Positions 27,342 to 37,401 of a stretch of DNA of 64,000 bases are shown piece after piece. The notes under the pieces were generated by a model. The model worked only from the letters and a program-made list of their open reading frames with translations. It did not search any database and had not been told where the DNA came from. The stretch comes from Opitutus sp. GAS368. GTDB lineage: Bacteria > Verrucomicrobiota > Verrucomicrobiia > Opitutales > Opitutaceae. Within the stretch, counting starts at the first letter, position 1. Every line of letters starts with the position of its first letter. The stretch is from assembly GCA_945874455.1 (NCBI GenBank), contig CAMCHO010000003.1, positions 1-64,000 on the forward strand, given 5' to 3'. Both the position numbers and the translations under genes were made by a program.

Positions 27342-28064
27342 ATGTTCGAAGCCAATCCCACCATCCGGCGCCTGTCCAATGAGAGCATCACGGGCGACAC
27401 CCTCACGTTTAACGGCGTGATTCATCGCACCGGCGCGCTCCTCCTCGCGACCGGTATCACGTTCGCGCTCACGTGGCGCGGCCTCGAGAGTGGCGAGTTG
27501 CCCGTCGGCGCCGGCCTCGTTGGCACCATCGTCGGCCTCGTGCTCGCGCTCGTCATCATCTTCACGCGTGCCACCAATCCGCTGCTCATCGGAAGTTACG
27601 CCGTCGCCCAAGGTCTCGCGCTCGGCACCATCAGTTATTTAGCCAACCAGAAATTCCCCGGGATCGCCTTCCAAGCCGTCACGGGCACCGGAGCCTGTTT
27701 CTCGATCGTCCTCTGGCTCTACTCTATGAAAGTCCTGCGCGCGACGCCGGTCTTCGTGAAGGTCATCACCGCTGCCATGCTCGGTATTATGGCTCTCTAC
27801 CTCGTCGATCTCGTCGCCGGCCTCTTCGGCACCGAACTCGGCCTGATCCGCGGCTCTTCCGCGATGGCCATCGGCATCAGCGCCGTAATCGTCGTCGTCG
27901 CCTCCCTCTGTTTCGTGATCGATTTTGCCGCCATCGAAGAATCCATCGAACAGGGTGCCGATGCCAAACAGGGCTGGCACTTCGCCTTCAGCCTCTTGAT
28001 GGGTCTGGTCTGGCTCTACCTCTCGATCCTCCGCCTCCTCACCAATCTGCGCGGCCGCGACTAA
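27342..28064 (+). CDS. Bax inhibitor-1/YccA family membrane protein
   Basis: This 240-residue protein has seven predicted transmembrane helices after a short N-terminal region (TIRRLSNESITGDTLTFNGV). It belongs to the Bax inhibitor-1/YccA family, inner-membrane proteins linked to calcium leak or FtsH interaction in other organisms. The acidic end of helix 6 (FVIDFAAIEESIEQGA) is a typical family feature. It is monocistronic, ending in a terminator. Confidence 0.92.
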   Translation: MFEANPTIRRLSNESITGDTLTFNGVIHRTGALLLATGITFALTWRGLESGELPVGAGLVGTIVGLVLALVIIFTRATNPLLIGSYAVAQGLALGTISYLANQKFPGIAFQAVTGTGACFSIVLWLYSMKVLRATPVFVKVITAAMLGIMALYLVDLVAGLFGTELGLIRGSSAMAIGISAVIVVVASLCFVIDFAAIEESIEQGADAKQGWHFAFSLLMGLVWLYLSILRLLTNLRGRD

Positions 28065-28092
28065 GCCGTCACCGCCCGCTGTCTCTTTCCAG

Positions 28093-28119
28093 GCCGCGCC
28101 TCACCGCGCGGCTTTTTTT
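28093..28119 (+). terminator. Rho-independent terminator after the Bax inhibitor-1 gene
   Basis: Stem GCCGCG with CGCGGC around CCTCACCG, followed by seven T residues, about 30 bases after the stop codon. Confidence 0.88.
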
Positions 28120-28178
28120 GCGCCCAAAAAAGGCAGGTTGCCCGCCCGCTGGCCTGGACGGCCTCCACCACCGGCCCA

Positions 28179-29732
28179 CTACCTCCCCGCCCCTTCACTC
28201 CGCCCCGCCAACCCCGCCAGCCACACCGCGACTTCGTCCAACTCGGCCGACACAGTGCTCCCGGGCTGCACCGTCACCCGATTCGCCATGAGACTGAACG
28301 CCAAACGCTCCCCCGCCGCCGTCGTCACGTAACCAGAAAGTGAATTCGCGTAACGCAGCGAACCCGTCTTCGCCAGCACGTTCCCTTCCGCCACCGTACC
28401 CTTCAACCGCCGCCGCAGCGTCCCGTCCACGCCCGCGATCGGCAACGAATCCCCGAAGGCTCTCGCCTCCCGGTGCGTGGACATCAATTGCAACAGCGCC
28501 ACCGTCGCGTTCGCCGTCGTCAGATTATTGCGCGAAAGCCCCGAGCCTTCCTCGAAGCGGACCTCGCTCACCGGCAACCCGTGCGCTTTCAAGAACTCAC
28601 CGAGCACCAGCACGCCGCTCTCCTCCGTCGTGCGCCGCTCCGGCGTATCCACCGCCCGCCGGACTTCGCCGACGTGGCCAAAAATCAGATCCGTCTCCAA
28701 GTTCTGTGACGGTTTCATGAACGCCGCGACCAACTCCCGCATCGGCGGCGACACGATCTCTCCCACCTGAAAACTCTTCGCACCCACCGGCGACGGGTCT
28801 GGCCAACGCACACTCCGCGCGCCGCCTTCGACGACGATGCCGCGCTTCGCCAACGCTGCCCGCAAGGCCGCCGCAAACCAGTTCGCCGGCCGCGGTACCG
28901 GCAAACTCACCACCTCGTCCTGTTCGCCCGCCGGCAGCTCGCCGAAAACGTGCACCACGTTTTCCCCGAGGACACGCGTGGCCTCGATCGCGCGTTTCCC
29001 GCCCTTGGCCACCGTCGTTACCCGGTTGTCGATCACCAGTCCGGTCTGCGGCTGCAGGAGCGTAAACGAACAGCGATCGCCCACCTGCGCACCAGGGCTC
29101 AATCGCAACTCCGCATAATTGTCCTCCAGCGTAATCGCGGAAATCTCTGCGCCGTAGGATTCATTCAAATCATTCGCCGTCCAACCCGCCCCTTGCGGCA
29201 CCCCGCGCCACCAAGTCGCGTCCGCCACAATGTCGCCCGTCACCCGCCGCACCCCCGCCTTTTCCAGCACCGCCACAAAGGGCTCGAACGTGCTCCAGAA
29301 ATCCTTGCCCTCGGCCCCAGCCGCACCGCGCGTTTTCCAACTCGGATCGCCACGACCACTCACGATCACATCGCCCTGCACCACGCCCGCTCGATCTGGT
29401 TTCGTCGCCGCAAAAATGGGCGTCACGATGCGATAGCCCCCGCCGAGCACGTCCAGCGCGAGCGCTCCTGTATAGAGTTTCGTGTTCGACGCCGGGCTCA
29501 TCAGTCGGTCGGCGTGGTGTTCAAACAGCGTCCGCCCCGAATCGAGCGAGACAATCTTCACGCCCCAAAGCCCGCCACTAAATCGCGCTTCCGTGACATG
29601 CGCCTCCAACCGCGCCCGGAGTTCTCCCACCGTCTGCACTGCCGGTTTCGGCTGCGCCTCACTGCGCGCGGCACCGAGCGCGACCAGGACCATCACGCTA
29701 AACAGGCGAAACCATGGAGGGGTTGGGGTCAT
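28179..29732 (-). CDS. D-alanyl-D-alanine carboxypeptidase/endopeptidase (PBP4/DacB-like)
   Basis: This 517-residue exported penicillin-binding protein acts on peptidoglycan peptides in the periplasm. The start at 29732 gives a signal peptide (about residues 1-27); an in-frame start 72 bases earlier adds a non-signal sequence. The active-site boxes are SPASNTKLYTGA (SxxK), GSGLSRNNLTTANA (SxN) and LAKTGSLRYANSLSGYV (KTG), all intact. Between the first two is the large insert characteristic of PBP4. It is convergent with the Bax inhibitor-1 gene and divergent from the Dabb gene. Confidence 0.93.
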   Translation of the reverse strand: MTPTPPWFRLFSVMVLVALGAARSEAQPKPAVQTVGELRARLEAHVTEARFSGGLWGVKIVSLDSGRTLFEHHADRLMSPASNTKLYTGALALDVLGGGYRIVTPIFAATKPDRAGVVQGDVIVSGRGDPSWKTRGAAGAEGKDFWSTFEPFVAVLEKAGVRRVTGDIVADATWWRGVPQGAGWTANDLNESYGAEISAITLEDNYAELRLSPGAQVGDRCSFTLLQPQTGLVIDNRVTTVAKGGKRAIEATRVLGENVVHVFGELPAGEQDEVVSLPVPRPANWFAAALRAALAKRGIVVEGGARSVRWPDPSPVGAKSFQVGEIVSPPMRELVAAFMKPSQNLETDLIFGHVGEVRRAVDTPERRTTEESGVLVLGEFLKAHGLPVSEVRFEEGSGLSRNNLTTANATVALLQLMSTHREARAFGDSLPIAGVDGTLRRRLKGTVAEGNVLAKTGSLRYANSLSGYVTTAAGERLAFSLMANRVTVQPGSTVSAELDEVAVWLAGLAGRSEGAGR

Positions 29733-29881
29733 CACAAGAAAAGATTGGGCGCGACCGTGACCACCCCTTCCCTCCAGCGCAATCGATTCTCCTGTCCGAA
29801 CCATTGGACATTTTGGACAACGTGCCTTTAGTCATGACCGAACCGCCGGACCTCCGGCACAATCCTCCCTACCGTCACCCT

Positions 29882-30253
29882 ATGAAAAAACTCGTCCTCT
29901 CCCTCGCCACTGCTGGGCTGCTCGCGTTCGCCGCCGCGCCCCTCACCGCCGCCGACACGGCTCCAAAATCCGTGATCCACGTGGTCACCGTCTCCTTCAA
30001 GGCCGACGCCAAGCCCGAGCAGATCAAGGCCGCTCTCGACGGCGTCAAAGCCCTCCCAGCTGCCTACAAGGGCATCACGCGCGTCTGGACCCGCGCCATT
30101 AAAGTTCAGGGCGGAAAGACCCACGCCATCGTGATGGAATTTGCCGATGAAGCCGCCCTCAAGGCCTACACCGACAGTCCCGCCCAAAAAGACTGGTACA
30201 AGCTCTACATTCCCGTCCGCGATTCGAGCACCACGTTCGATATCACGAACTAA
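29882..30253 (+). CDS. Dabb (stress responsive alpha/beta barrel) domain protein, exported
   Basis: This 123-residue protein has a signal peptide (MKKLVLSLATAGLLAFAAAP). The Dabb domain begins with IHVVTVSFKADAKPEQIKAA and ends near DWYKLYIPVRDSSTTFDIT. Dabb proteins are small ferredoxin-like-fold dimers of unclear function. The usual start is at 29882; open sequence further upstream is antiphase junk. A strong terminator follows 30 bases after the stop, so it is transcribed alone. Confidence 0.9.
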   Translation: MKKLVLSLATAGLLAFAAAPLTAADTAPKSVIHVVTVSFKADAKPEQIKAALDGVKALPAAYKGITRVWTRAIKVQGGKTHAIVMEFADEAALKAYTDSPAQKDWYKLYIPVRDSSTTFDITN

Positions 30254-30282
30254 TCCCTTCGCTCCCGTTTTTTCTCTTCACC

Positions 30283-30308
30283 GGGCGGCCCCTTCGGCCG
30301 CCCTTTTT
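30283..30308 (+). terminator. Rho-independent terminator after the Dabb gene
   Basis: Perfect 8-bp stem GGGCGGCC with GGCCGCCC, 5-base loop, followed by five T residues. Confidence 0.92.
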
Positions 30309-30365
30309 GTGTCCACCGCTGAGCCAGCGCCGGCCGCACGCTCGCGCTCACCGCCCCGCCCTCAC

Positions 30366-31214
30366 TCAAAGAATATAGCGCACTCCGCGTTGCGTCCAAC
30401 CGCCAAACCCCACGATGTCCTGCGTCTCGTAGTTATCCGCGTAGTGGTAGAGATACATCTTCTCCTTCCACTTCATCGGGAGTGCCTTCAAGTCGGACAG
30501 CGGCGTGTGCACCGCTCCCGAGAAAAACTGCACGTCGTGAAAAATCACTTCCGCCCGGTCCGCGTAGAGGTCGAGCAAATCCCGGTCGAACCGCGTATCA
30601 CCCGAGACCAAGACCCGCCCGTCGATCATCAAACCGACGCACAGTAAACTCGACTGCCAGTCGGTCGCCGTTTCCGGCACGTGTTTCGTACGAAACATCT
30701 CCAGCCGGATACCTTCGAAATCAATCGTCCAAATTTCCCGTGGTTGTTGCATTTTCCAAGTCGGCCGCACCACGTCGCAGTAGTCGGTAAACGCCAAGAG
30801 CTGCCCCTGATCGGCCCCTTCATTCCACCCCAATCCACCCCGCAACGAGCGGTCCCAAAGGATTTCTTGGTACTGCTCGGTAATGATACACTTCGGCTTG
30901 GGCCCGCCGTTCTTCACGCTGCCATAGCGCCACGCGAGGAACATTTCCTCCATGCCGCCAATATGGTCGGCGTGCGAGTGCGTGGGCAGGATATTCCCAA
31001 TATCCATCGGCGCCAAACGCGCCGTCTGAGACAGCGCAAGCGGGCCCAATGTCCCCAAGTCGACCAACAAATGAGCATCGCCCTTGATGATGAGAAAATT
31101 ACTCTGCCCGCTCTTCTTCGAGGCCGCACTGCCGACACCAATCCAAAACAGCTCCAGCTCCCCGCCGTTTTTCAACGCGAGCTTCTGATCAGCGGGCAAA
31201 GTTTGAATTCTCAT
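30366..31214 (-). CDS. MBL-fold metallo-hydrolase
   Basis: This protein of about 282 residues has the metallo-beta-lactamase signature. NILPTHSHADHIGG holds the HxHxDH zinc ligands near residue 80; further ligands appear in KHVPETATD, LVSGDTRFD and YLYHYADN. A good ribosome site (GAGGA about 5 bases before the ATG) supports the start at 31214. No signal peptide is seen. The RNase Z/lactonase-like layout is general to the family and the substrate is unknown. It is divergent from the sodium:solute symporter gene, across about 240 bases. Confidence 0.9.
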   Translation of the reverse strand: MRIQTLPADQKLALKNGGELELFWIGVGSAASKKSGQSNFLIIKGDAHLLVDLGTLGPLALSQTARLAPMDIGNILPTHSHADHIGGMEEMFLAWRYGSVKNGGPKPKCIITEQYQEILWDRSLRGGLGWNEGADQGQLLAFTDYCDVVRPTWKMQQPREIWTIDFEGIRLEMFRTKHVPETATDWQSSLLCVGLMIDGRVLVSGDTRFDRDLLDLYADRAEVIFHDVQFFSGAVHTPLSDLKALPMKWKEKMYLYHYADNYETQDIVGFGGWTQRGVRYIL

Positions 31215-31371
31215 AATATCCTCAACCACTCTACTCGAGCCCGAAAACGCGTCGACACCTGATTGAAAAGTTCCCTCGCCCCGCAACCCCGCCTCCTCCC
31301 ACCGAAATCCCCTCGCCACCACGCCGACTCCTTCCCCGGGTAATCCCACTCCCCGCACGCTTGGCCCTTAG

Positions 31372-31412
31372 TCATTCCTCATTCCTCATTAGTCATTAGT
31401 CATTAGTCTCCC
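31372..31412. repeat. Short tandem repeat tract (TCATTAG-like)
   Basis: The tract reads as repeated 7-8-bp units of TCATTCC and TCATTAG, followed by a CTCC-rich stretch. It lies upstream of the sodium:solute symporter gene and could vary in length between strains. Confidence 0.6.
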
Positions 31413-31456
31413 TCCCTCCCTCCCCCTCTTCCTCAACTCCACTCCCTCAACCTCGC

Positions 31457-33022
31457 ATGAACAGCTACTTTAATTTCGCCGACTGGCTCGTCATCCTCGC
31501 CTACCTCGCCGGTATCATTGGCCTCGGCATCTGGTTTGGGAAAGACCAGCGCAACACCCGCGACTACTTCCTCGGCAGCCGCAACATCCCGTGGTGGGGC
31601 ATCGGCGTCTCCATCGTCGCCGCCGAGACGAGCGCACTCACCATCATCGGCGTCCCCGCCATCGCCTACGGCTCCAACATCATGTTCATCCAGATGATCG
31701 TCGGCTACGTGATCGCTCGCGTCATCTTGGCCGTCGTCATGGTCCCACACTACCTGAAGGGCGAAATTTATTCTCCCTATCAGCTCCTCGAACAAAACCT
31801 CGGCGTCGCCCCCCGGCGTCTCGCCGCCGCATTTTTTCTCTTCCTCGAAACTATGGCCGCCGGCGTCCGCGTCTACGTCGCTTGCATTCCCATCCGTCTC
31901 CTCCTCGGCGAATCCGTTTGCAGCCTCGGCGGTCTCGTCGACCCGATCCTCGGTGCCATTATCCTCTTCGTCGGCCTGTCATTGCTCTACACCTACATCG
32001 GCGGCGTCAAAGCCGTCATTTGGACTGACGCCGTGCAGTTCGGCCTCTTCCTCCTCGGTGGTGTCTTCGCTCTCCTCTATATTCCGAGCCTCATCGATGG
32101 CGGTTGGTCTTCCGCGCTGAAGATCGCCGGCGAGGCCGGCAAACTCGCCTGGCTCAACACCCACTTCACGTTCTCCGCGCCCTTCAACATCTGGATGGGC
32201 GTCATCGGCGGCACCGTAATGGTCCTCTCCACCCACGGCGCCGAACAACTCATCGTCCAGCGCGTCCTCGCCTGCCGCGACGTCGCCGATGGCCGCAAGG
32301 CCCTCGCCCTCAGTGCCGTCCTCATCTTCCCCCTCTTCCTCATTTTTCTCCTCGTGGGCGTGCTGCTCTGGGTTTTCTACACCGGCACCGGCCACCCGTT
32401 TCAAATCCCGCTCCCCGAGGCGCGCCCCGGCATCAAGTCCAACGATTTTATTTTCCCCATCTTCATGATGACCGAGGTGCCGCACATCTTAAAAGGCTTC
32501 CTCATCGTCGCGATTCTCTCCGCCGCGATGTCCTCGATCAGCTCCGCGATCACCTCCCTCGCCTCTGTCTCCACCATGGATTTCGTGAAACAAATCGTGA
32601 AGGGCCGCGACGAGGATTACTTCCTCAAGTTCAGCAAATATTCGACCGTCTTCTGGGCCGCCGTGCTCGTCGGCACCGCGTGGCTCACCCGCGAAGTCAC
32701 CTTCGTCCTCAACGCCGCCTTCTCCCTCCGCGGCCTCACCGCCGGCGCCCTCCTCGGTTCACTCATCATCGCCCTTTTCTGGAAACGCCTCGGTGCCCGC
32801 GCCACGATGGTCGGCATGACCGCCTCCCTCGTCGTCATGAATATTATCTATTGGCCCGCCAACATTCCCGCCCTGAAACCCTGGTGGACCGCCACCTTCG
32901 GCGCCGAAGTTTTTTGGCCGTGGTTCACCCTCATCGGCACCCTCGTCACCCTCGGCGTCGCGTGGGCGGTGCGGTCGGTCTGGCCGGAATCCGCTCCCCG
33001 CCCGCCGATCACCCCAGGCTAG
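31457..33022 (+). CDS. Sodium:solute symporter (SSS family)
   Basis: This 521-residue inner-membrane transporter has about 13 helices. DYFLGSRNIPWWGIGVSIVA is the family-typical start of helix 2, and ERTETSALTIIG-like wording (AAETSALTIIGVPAIAYGSN) and VQRVLACRDVADGRKAL are conserved. Members carry sugars, amino acids or organic acids with sodium; the SGLT-type substrate cannot be fixed. It precedes the DUF1592/DUF1552/ankyrin trio by about 130 bases. Confidence 0.93.
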   Translation: MNSYFNFADWLVILAYLAGIIGLGIWFGKDQRNTRDYFLGSRNIPWWGIGVSIVAAETSALTIIGVPAIAYGSNIMFIQMIVGYVIARVILAVVMVPHYLKGEIYSPYQLLEQNLGVAPRRLAAAFFLFLETMAAGVRVYVACIPIRLLLGESVCSLGGLVDPILGAIILFVGLSLLYTYIGGVKAVIWTDAVQFGLFLLGGVFALLYIPSLIDGGWSSALKIAGEAGKLAWLNTHFTFSAPFNIWMGVIGGTVMVLSTHGAEQLIVQRVLACRDVADGRKALALSAVLIFPLFLIFLLVGVLLWVFYTGTGHPFQIPLPEARPGIKSNDFIFPIFMMTEVPHILKGFLIVAILSAAMSSISSAITSLASVSTMDFVKQIVKGRDEDYFLKFSKYSTVFWAAVLVGTAWLTREVTFVLNAAFSLRGLTAGALLGSLIIALFWKRLGARATMVGMTASLVVMNIIYWPANIPALKPWWTATFGAEVFWPWFTLIGTLVTLGVAWAVRSVWPESAPRPPITPG

Positions 33023-33151
33023 TCAACCCGCTCCTGCGCAGTGCCGCAGAAACCCACCTTGACGTTTGCGCTCCGACCCGACCCGGTCTCTTTTGCTCTC
33101 TCCGGCGTCTCGCCACCACCACACTGATCGACCGCCCCCATCGCTCACCTC

Positions 33152-35686
33152 ATGCCCCGCCCCTTGCTCCCATCATCCCGCCTCCGCTCGCTCGCACCCG
33201 CGCTGCTCGCAGCAACCGCTCTCTTTGGAATCGGTTTCCCCTCCGCCGTCTTGGCCGCAGCCGCACCCTCCAAAAAGACGCCCCAGCCCACCACTCAGAT
33301 TGATTCCGCCTCGTCACTCCTCAGCGCCTACTGCGTCGACTGCCACGACTCCACGACGAAAAAGGGCAACCTCTCCCTCGAAGGCCTCGACGCTAAGAAT
33401 CCCGCTCACCTCGCCCGCGATCCCGCGCTCTGGGAAAAAGTCATCCGCAAGCTCGACCACCGCCAGATGCCTCCCGTCGGCGAAGATCGCCCAGCCGCGC
33501 CCGCCTACGTCACCGCCGTCTCCGAACTCCAAGCCGCCCTCGACCGCCTCGCCGCCGCCGCGCCCAACCCCGGCCGCACCGACACCTTCCGCCGCCTCAA
33601 CCGCACGGAATACCAAAACGCCATCCGCGATCTCCTCGGCGTTTCCATCGACGCCACCGCGCTGCTCCCCAACGACGAGCCCAGCCACGGTTTCGACAAC
33701 GTCGCCGTCGGCAACCTCTCGCCCACGCTGCTCGACCGCTACGTTTCCGCTGCCCAAAAAATCGCCCGTCTCGCCGTCGGCACACCCAGCAAATCCCCCG
33801 GTGGCGACACCTTTCGCGTCCGCCCCGACGTCACGCAGGAGGGGCACGTCGAGGGTCTACCGCTCGGCACCCGCGGTGGCATCTCAATCCCGTATCTGTT
33901 TCCCCGCGACGGCGATTATCAGGTCCAAGTCCGCCTCCAGCGCGACCGCAACGAGCAAGTCGAGGGCCTCAAACGCCCGCACGATATCGAGCTCCTCGTC
34001 GACCGCGATCGCATCGCCCTCGCCACGGTCAAGCCGCCCGGCGCCGACAAAAATGCCGAGGCCGTCGATCAACACCTCTCCTTCCGTTTCCCCGTCAAAG
34101 CCGGCCAACACACGCTCGCCGTGACTTTCCCTAAGGATCCTTCTCCCGTCCTCGAGAACGAGCGCGCCCCGCTCACCTCGCAGTTCAATATGCACCGCCA
34201 CCCGCGCACCGCGCCGGGCGTATTCCAAGTCACCATCACCGGCCCCTTCGACGCCAAGGGCGCCGGCGATACCCCGAGCCGCCGCCTCATCTTCGGCTCC
34301 CTCTCCCCCTCTCCCCCTCTCTCCCTCTCTCCTTCTTCCGCCGTCACCCCCTCCGCCTCCGCCACCTCGGAAGATTCCCGCGCGCGCCAAATCCTCGCCG
34401 GCATCCTCCGCCGCGCCTACCGCCGCCCCATCACCGACGAAGATCTTCGCAAACCCCTCCAGTTCTTCCGCGAGGGCCGCGACGAATTTCTCGCCGCTTC
34501 CTCACCTGTATCCTCAAAGTCCCCACTGCAAACCGCCGACTCACTCGCGTCCGCGAGCTTCGAAGCCGGCATCGAAAACGCCCTCAGCGCCATTCTCGTC
34601 AGCCCGCAATTCCTCTTCCGCATCGAGGCCGATCCCGCGGGCCTCGCTCCCGGCACCGCCTACCGCGTCAGCGACGTCGAACTCGCCTCACGCCTCTCGT
34701 TTTTCCTCTGGGGCAGCATCCCCGACGAGGCCCTCCTCGACGCCGCCGAGCGCGGTGAACTGCGCCAACCTGCGAACCTCGACGCCCACGTCCGCCGCAT
34801 GTTGGCCGACGATCGCGCAAAAAATCTCGTCAATAATTTCGCCGCGCAATGGCTTCATCTCCGCGGCCTCGCCGCCGTCACGCCCGATGCGCGCCGCTTC
34901 ATCGACTTCGATGAAAACCTCCGTCAGTCGATGCGCCGCGAGACCGAAGTGTTCTTCGAACACATCATTCGCGCCGATCGCCCGATCACCGAGCTCCTGA
35001 GCGCCGACTACACCTTCCTCGATGAACGTCTCGCCAAACACTACGGTGTGCCGCACGTCTTCGGCAGCCAGTTCCGCCGCGTCTCCTTCGCCGACGATCC
35101 GCAGCGCCAGCGCGGCGGCCTCCTCCGTCACGGGAGCATCCTCACCGTCACGTCCTACGCGACCCGCACATCGCCCGTGATTCGCGGGCACTGGATTCTC
35201 GCCAACCTCGCCGGCGAACCGCCCCCGCCTCCTCCCCCGAACGTCCCTTCCCTCGACGACAACATCGTCTCCGCCTCGCTCCCCATCCGCCAGCGCCTCA
35301 CCAAACACCGCGAAAATCCCGCCTGCGCCAGTTGTCACGATGTGATGGACCCCGTCGGCTTCGCGCTCGAAAACTTCGACGCCGTCGGCCGTTGGCGCAC
35401 CGAGGAAGACCACCAAAAAGTCGACGCCAGCGGCGGCCTCGCCGACGGCAGTAAATTTAATGGCGTCGCCGGCCTCGAACGGGCTCTCCTCCTCCGCCCC
35501 GAACTCTTTGCCAGCACCTTCGCCGAAAAACTCCTCACCTTCGCCCTCGGCCGCGGCACCACCCCCACCGACGCCCCCGCCCTCCGCGCCGTCGTGCGCC
35601 GCGCCCATTCCGACCACTACCGCTTCTCGTCCGTCGTTCTCGGCATCGTCAACAGCTTCCCGTTCCAAATGCGCCAAACCCCATGA
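33152..35686 (+). CDS. DUF1592 family cytochrome-like exported protein (DUF1587/1592/1588/1585)
   Basis: This 844-residue protein has a signal peptide (about residues 1-36). A cytochrome-like domain follows, with CVDCHDSTTKKGNLSLEG near residue 62. Then come DUF1587 (RRLNRTEYQNAIRDLLGV), a carbohydrate-binding-like beta domain, DUF1595/DUF1592 (LASRLSFFLWGSIPDEALL, VNNFAAQWLHLRGLAA), DUF1588 (RGGLLRHGSILTVTSYATRT, CASCHDVMDPVGFALENFDA) and DUF1585 at the end (FAEKLLTFALGRG). A low-complexity Ser/Pro stretch lies near residue 385. It forms a recurrent trio with the following DUF1552 and ankyrin genes. The function is unknown; a periplasmic redox or oxidative role is the usual suggestion. Confidence 0.94.
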   Translation: MPRPLLPSSRLRSLAPALLAATALFGIGFPSAVLAAAAPSKKTPQPTTQIDSASSLLSAYCVDCHDSTTKKGNLSLEGLDAKNPAHLARDPALWEKVIRKLDHRQMPPVGEDRPAAPAYVTAVSELQAALDRLAAAAPNPGRTDTFRRLNRTEYQNAIRDLLGVSIDATALLPNDEPSHGFDNVAVGNLSPTLLDRYVSAAQKIARLAVGTPSKSPGGDTFRVRPDVTQEGHVEGLPLGTRGGISIPYLFPRDGDYQVQVRLQRDRNEQVEGLKRPHDIELLVDRDRIALATVKPPGADKNAEAVDQHLSFRFPVKAGQHTLAVTFPKDPSPVLENERAPLTSQFNMHRHPRTAPGVFQVTITGPFDAKGAGDTPSRRLIFGSLSPSPPLSLSPSSAVTPSASATSEDSRARQILAGILRRAYRRPITDEDLRKPLQFFREGRDEFLAASSPVSSKSPLQTADSLASASFEAGIENALSAILVSPQFLFRIEADPAGLAPGTAYRVSDVELASRLSFFLWGSIPDEALLDAAERGELRQPANLDAHVRRMLADDRAKNLVNNFAAQWLHLRGLAAVTPDARRFIDFDENLRQSMRRETEVFFEHIIRADRPITELLSADYTFLDERLAKHYGVPHVFGSQFRRVSFADDPQRQRGGLLRHGSILTVTSYATRTSPVIRGHWILANLAGEPPPPPPPNVPSLDDNIVSASLPIRQRLTKHRENPACASCHDVMDPVGFALENFDAVGRWRTEEDHQKVDASGGLADGSKFNGVAGLERALLLRPELFASTFAEKLLTFALGRGTTPTDAPALRAVVRRAHSDHYRFSSVVLGIVNSFPFQMRQTP

Positions 35687-35872
35687 CGCCGCCCTTCAAA
35701 ACCTTCCTTTATGCTCGGCCATCTTTCTCTTTCCTCTTTCTCTTAATCTTTCTTCTCTTCCTCCAAACTCCTGACGAAAGAGAACGATCGCCCCTTCCCA
35801 CGCCCCTTTTTTCCTAGTCTCCCCCCGCCCCCTTTCACGTTCACGTTCACTCTCACTTTCCCCCCTCCCCCC

Positions 35873-37231
35873 ATGAGCTCCTTCCTCACCCGCCAGTCCC
35901 TCCCCCGTCGCACCTTCCTCCGTGGTATGGGCGCCTCGCTCTCGCTCCCTCTCCTCGACGCGATGATCCCCGCCGCCACCGCTGCGACCCTCACCGCCGC
36001 CAAACCCACCCGCCGGCTCGGCTACGTCTTCATGCCCATGGGCTGCGACCAATCGCGTTGGACCCCCACCGCCACCGACGGCACGCTCTCCACCCTGTCG
36101 CCGATCCTCGAATCCCTCGCGCCCCACCGCGACCAGCTCACCGTTCTCACGAACATGGAGCTGCGTAACGCCTACCCCGGCTCGCACGCCACCTCCAACT
36201 CCTCCTTCCTCAGCGCCGCCAAAGCCAAGCACACCGAGAGCAACGACTACCACCTCGCCACCACCGCCGACCAACTCGCCGCCCAACAAATCGGCCAGAC
36301 CACCCAGCTCCCCTCGCTCGAACTCGCGATGGACATGCTCCAAACCACCGGCCAGTGCGACAACGGCTACGCCTGCGTTTACCAAAATAATCTCTCCTGG
36401 TCCTCGCCCACCACGCCCCTCCCCTACGAAGCCCACCCGCGTGTCGTCTTCGAACGCCTCTTCGGCGAGGGCGGCAGCGTCGCCGAACGCCGCGCCGCCC
36501 TCCGCAAACGCGCCAGCCTCCTCGACTGGGTGACCGAAGATATCGCCAGCCTCAAACGCCGCCTCGGCCCCGCCGACCAAGCCAAAGTCAGCGAATACCT
36601 CGACACCGTCCGCGAGGTCGAACGCCGTATCCAAAAAGCCGAGTCCGACGTCGCGAAGAACAATCTCCCCGCCGACCTCGACCGCCCCCTCGGCGTCCCC
36701 GCCACCTACACCGATCACGCGAAGCTCATGCTCGACCTCCAAGTGCTCGCCTTCCAAGGAGACATTACGCGCGTCATCACTTTCCAACTCGCCCGCGAGA
36801 CCAGCAACCGCACCTACTCCGCCGAGACCGGCGTCGCCGATCCGCATCACCCGCTGTCCCACCACGGCAATGACCCGGAAAAAATCGCCCGCATGGCGAA
36901 GATCAACGCCTTCCACGTCTCGCTCTTCGCCTACTATTTGGAGCGCCTGAAAGCCACGCCCGACGGCGAAGGCACGCTCCTCGATCACACGATGCTCCTC
37001 TACGGCTCCGGCATCGGCAACCCCAACATCCACGACCACACGAACCTCCCCACGATTGTCGCCGGCGGCCGCGCGTTCGGGATCAAGGGCAACCGCCACC
37101 TCACCTACCAAGAGCCCGTCCCCCTCGCAAATCTCCATCTCACCCTCCTCGATAAAGCCGGCGTCAACATCGACACCTTCGCTGACAGCACCGGCAAAGT
37201 AACCGACCTCTTCCGCCCGCTGACGGTGTGA
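35873..37231 (+). CDS. DUF1552 family Tat-exported protein
   Basis: This 452-residue protein has a twin-arginine signal (LPRRTFLRGMGASLSLPLLD). The DUF1552 core contains RRLGYVFMPMGCDQSRWTP, PSLELAMDMLQTTGQCDNG and LLYGSGIGNPNIHDHTNLP. It is structurally related to DUF1501 but has its own partner, the DUF1592 protein upstream. The 186-base gap before it is a C/T-rich stretch without a gene. The catalytic role is unknown. Confidence 0.93.
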   Translation: MSSFLTRQSLPRRTFLRGMGASLSLPLLDAMIPAATAATLTAAKPTRRLGYVFMPMGCDQSRWTPTATDGTLSTLSPILESLAPHRDQLTVLTNMELRNAYPGSHATSNSSFLSAAKAKHTESNDYHLATTADQLAAQQIGQTTQLPSLELAMDMLQTTGQCDNGYACVYQNNLSWSSPTTPLPYEAHPRVVFERLFGEGGSVAERRAALRKRASLLDWVTEDIASLKRRLGPADQAKVSEYLDTVREVERRIQKAESDVAKNNLPADLDRPLGVPATYTDHAKLMLDLQVLAFQGDITRVITFQLARETSNRTYSAETGVADPHHPLSHHGNDPEKIARMAKINAFHVSLFAYYLERLKATPDGEGTLLDHTMLLYGSGIGNPNIHDHTNLPTIVAGGRAFGIKGNRHLTYQEPVPLANLHLTLLDKAGVNIDTFADSTGKVTDLFRPLTV

Positions 37232-37401
37232 GGCTCCCGATCGGCTCCACGCGATCGTGATGCTTTTGTCTCACGTAGTGCTATGAATCGCCGAGACACT
37301 GAGGCAGCCATTGCAAACCCACCCCGGCCTTCCAGCCGCCGTCACTCGGACTACCGGCGTGCGCGTCTGACCGACTCAACTCGCAGTGAAAAAATTCCGT
37401 C

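Noticed and set aside
35696-37138. Long open frame opposite the DUF1552 gene
   Set aside because: Antisense shadow of a GC-rich gene; Gly/Glu-rich with no motif.
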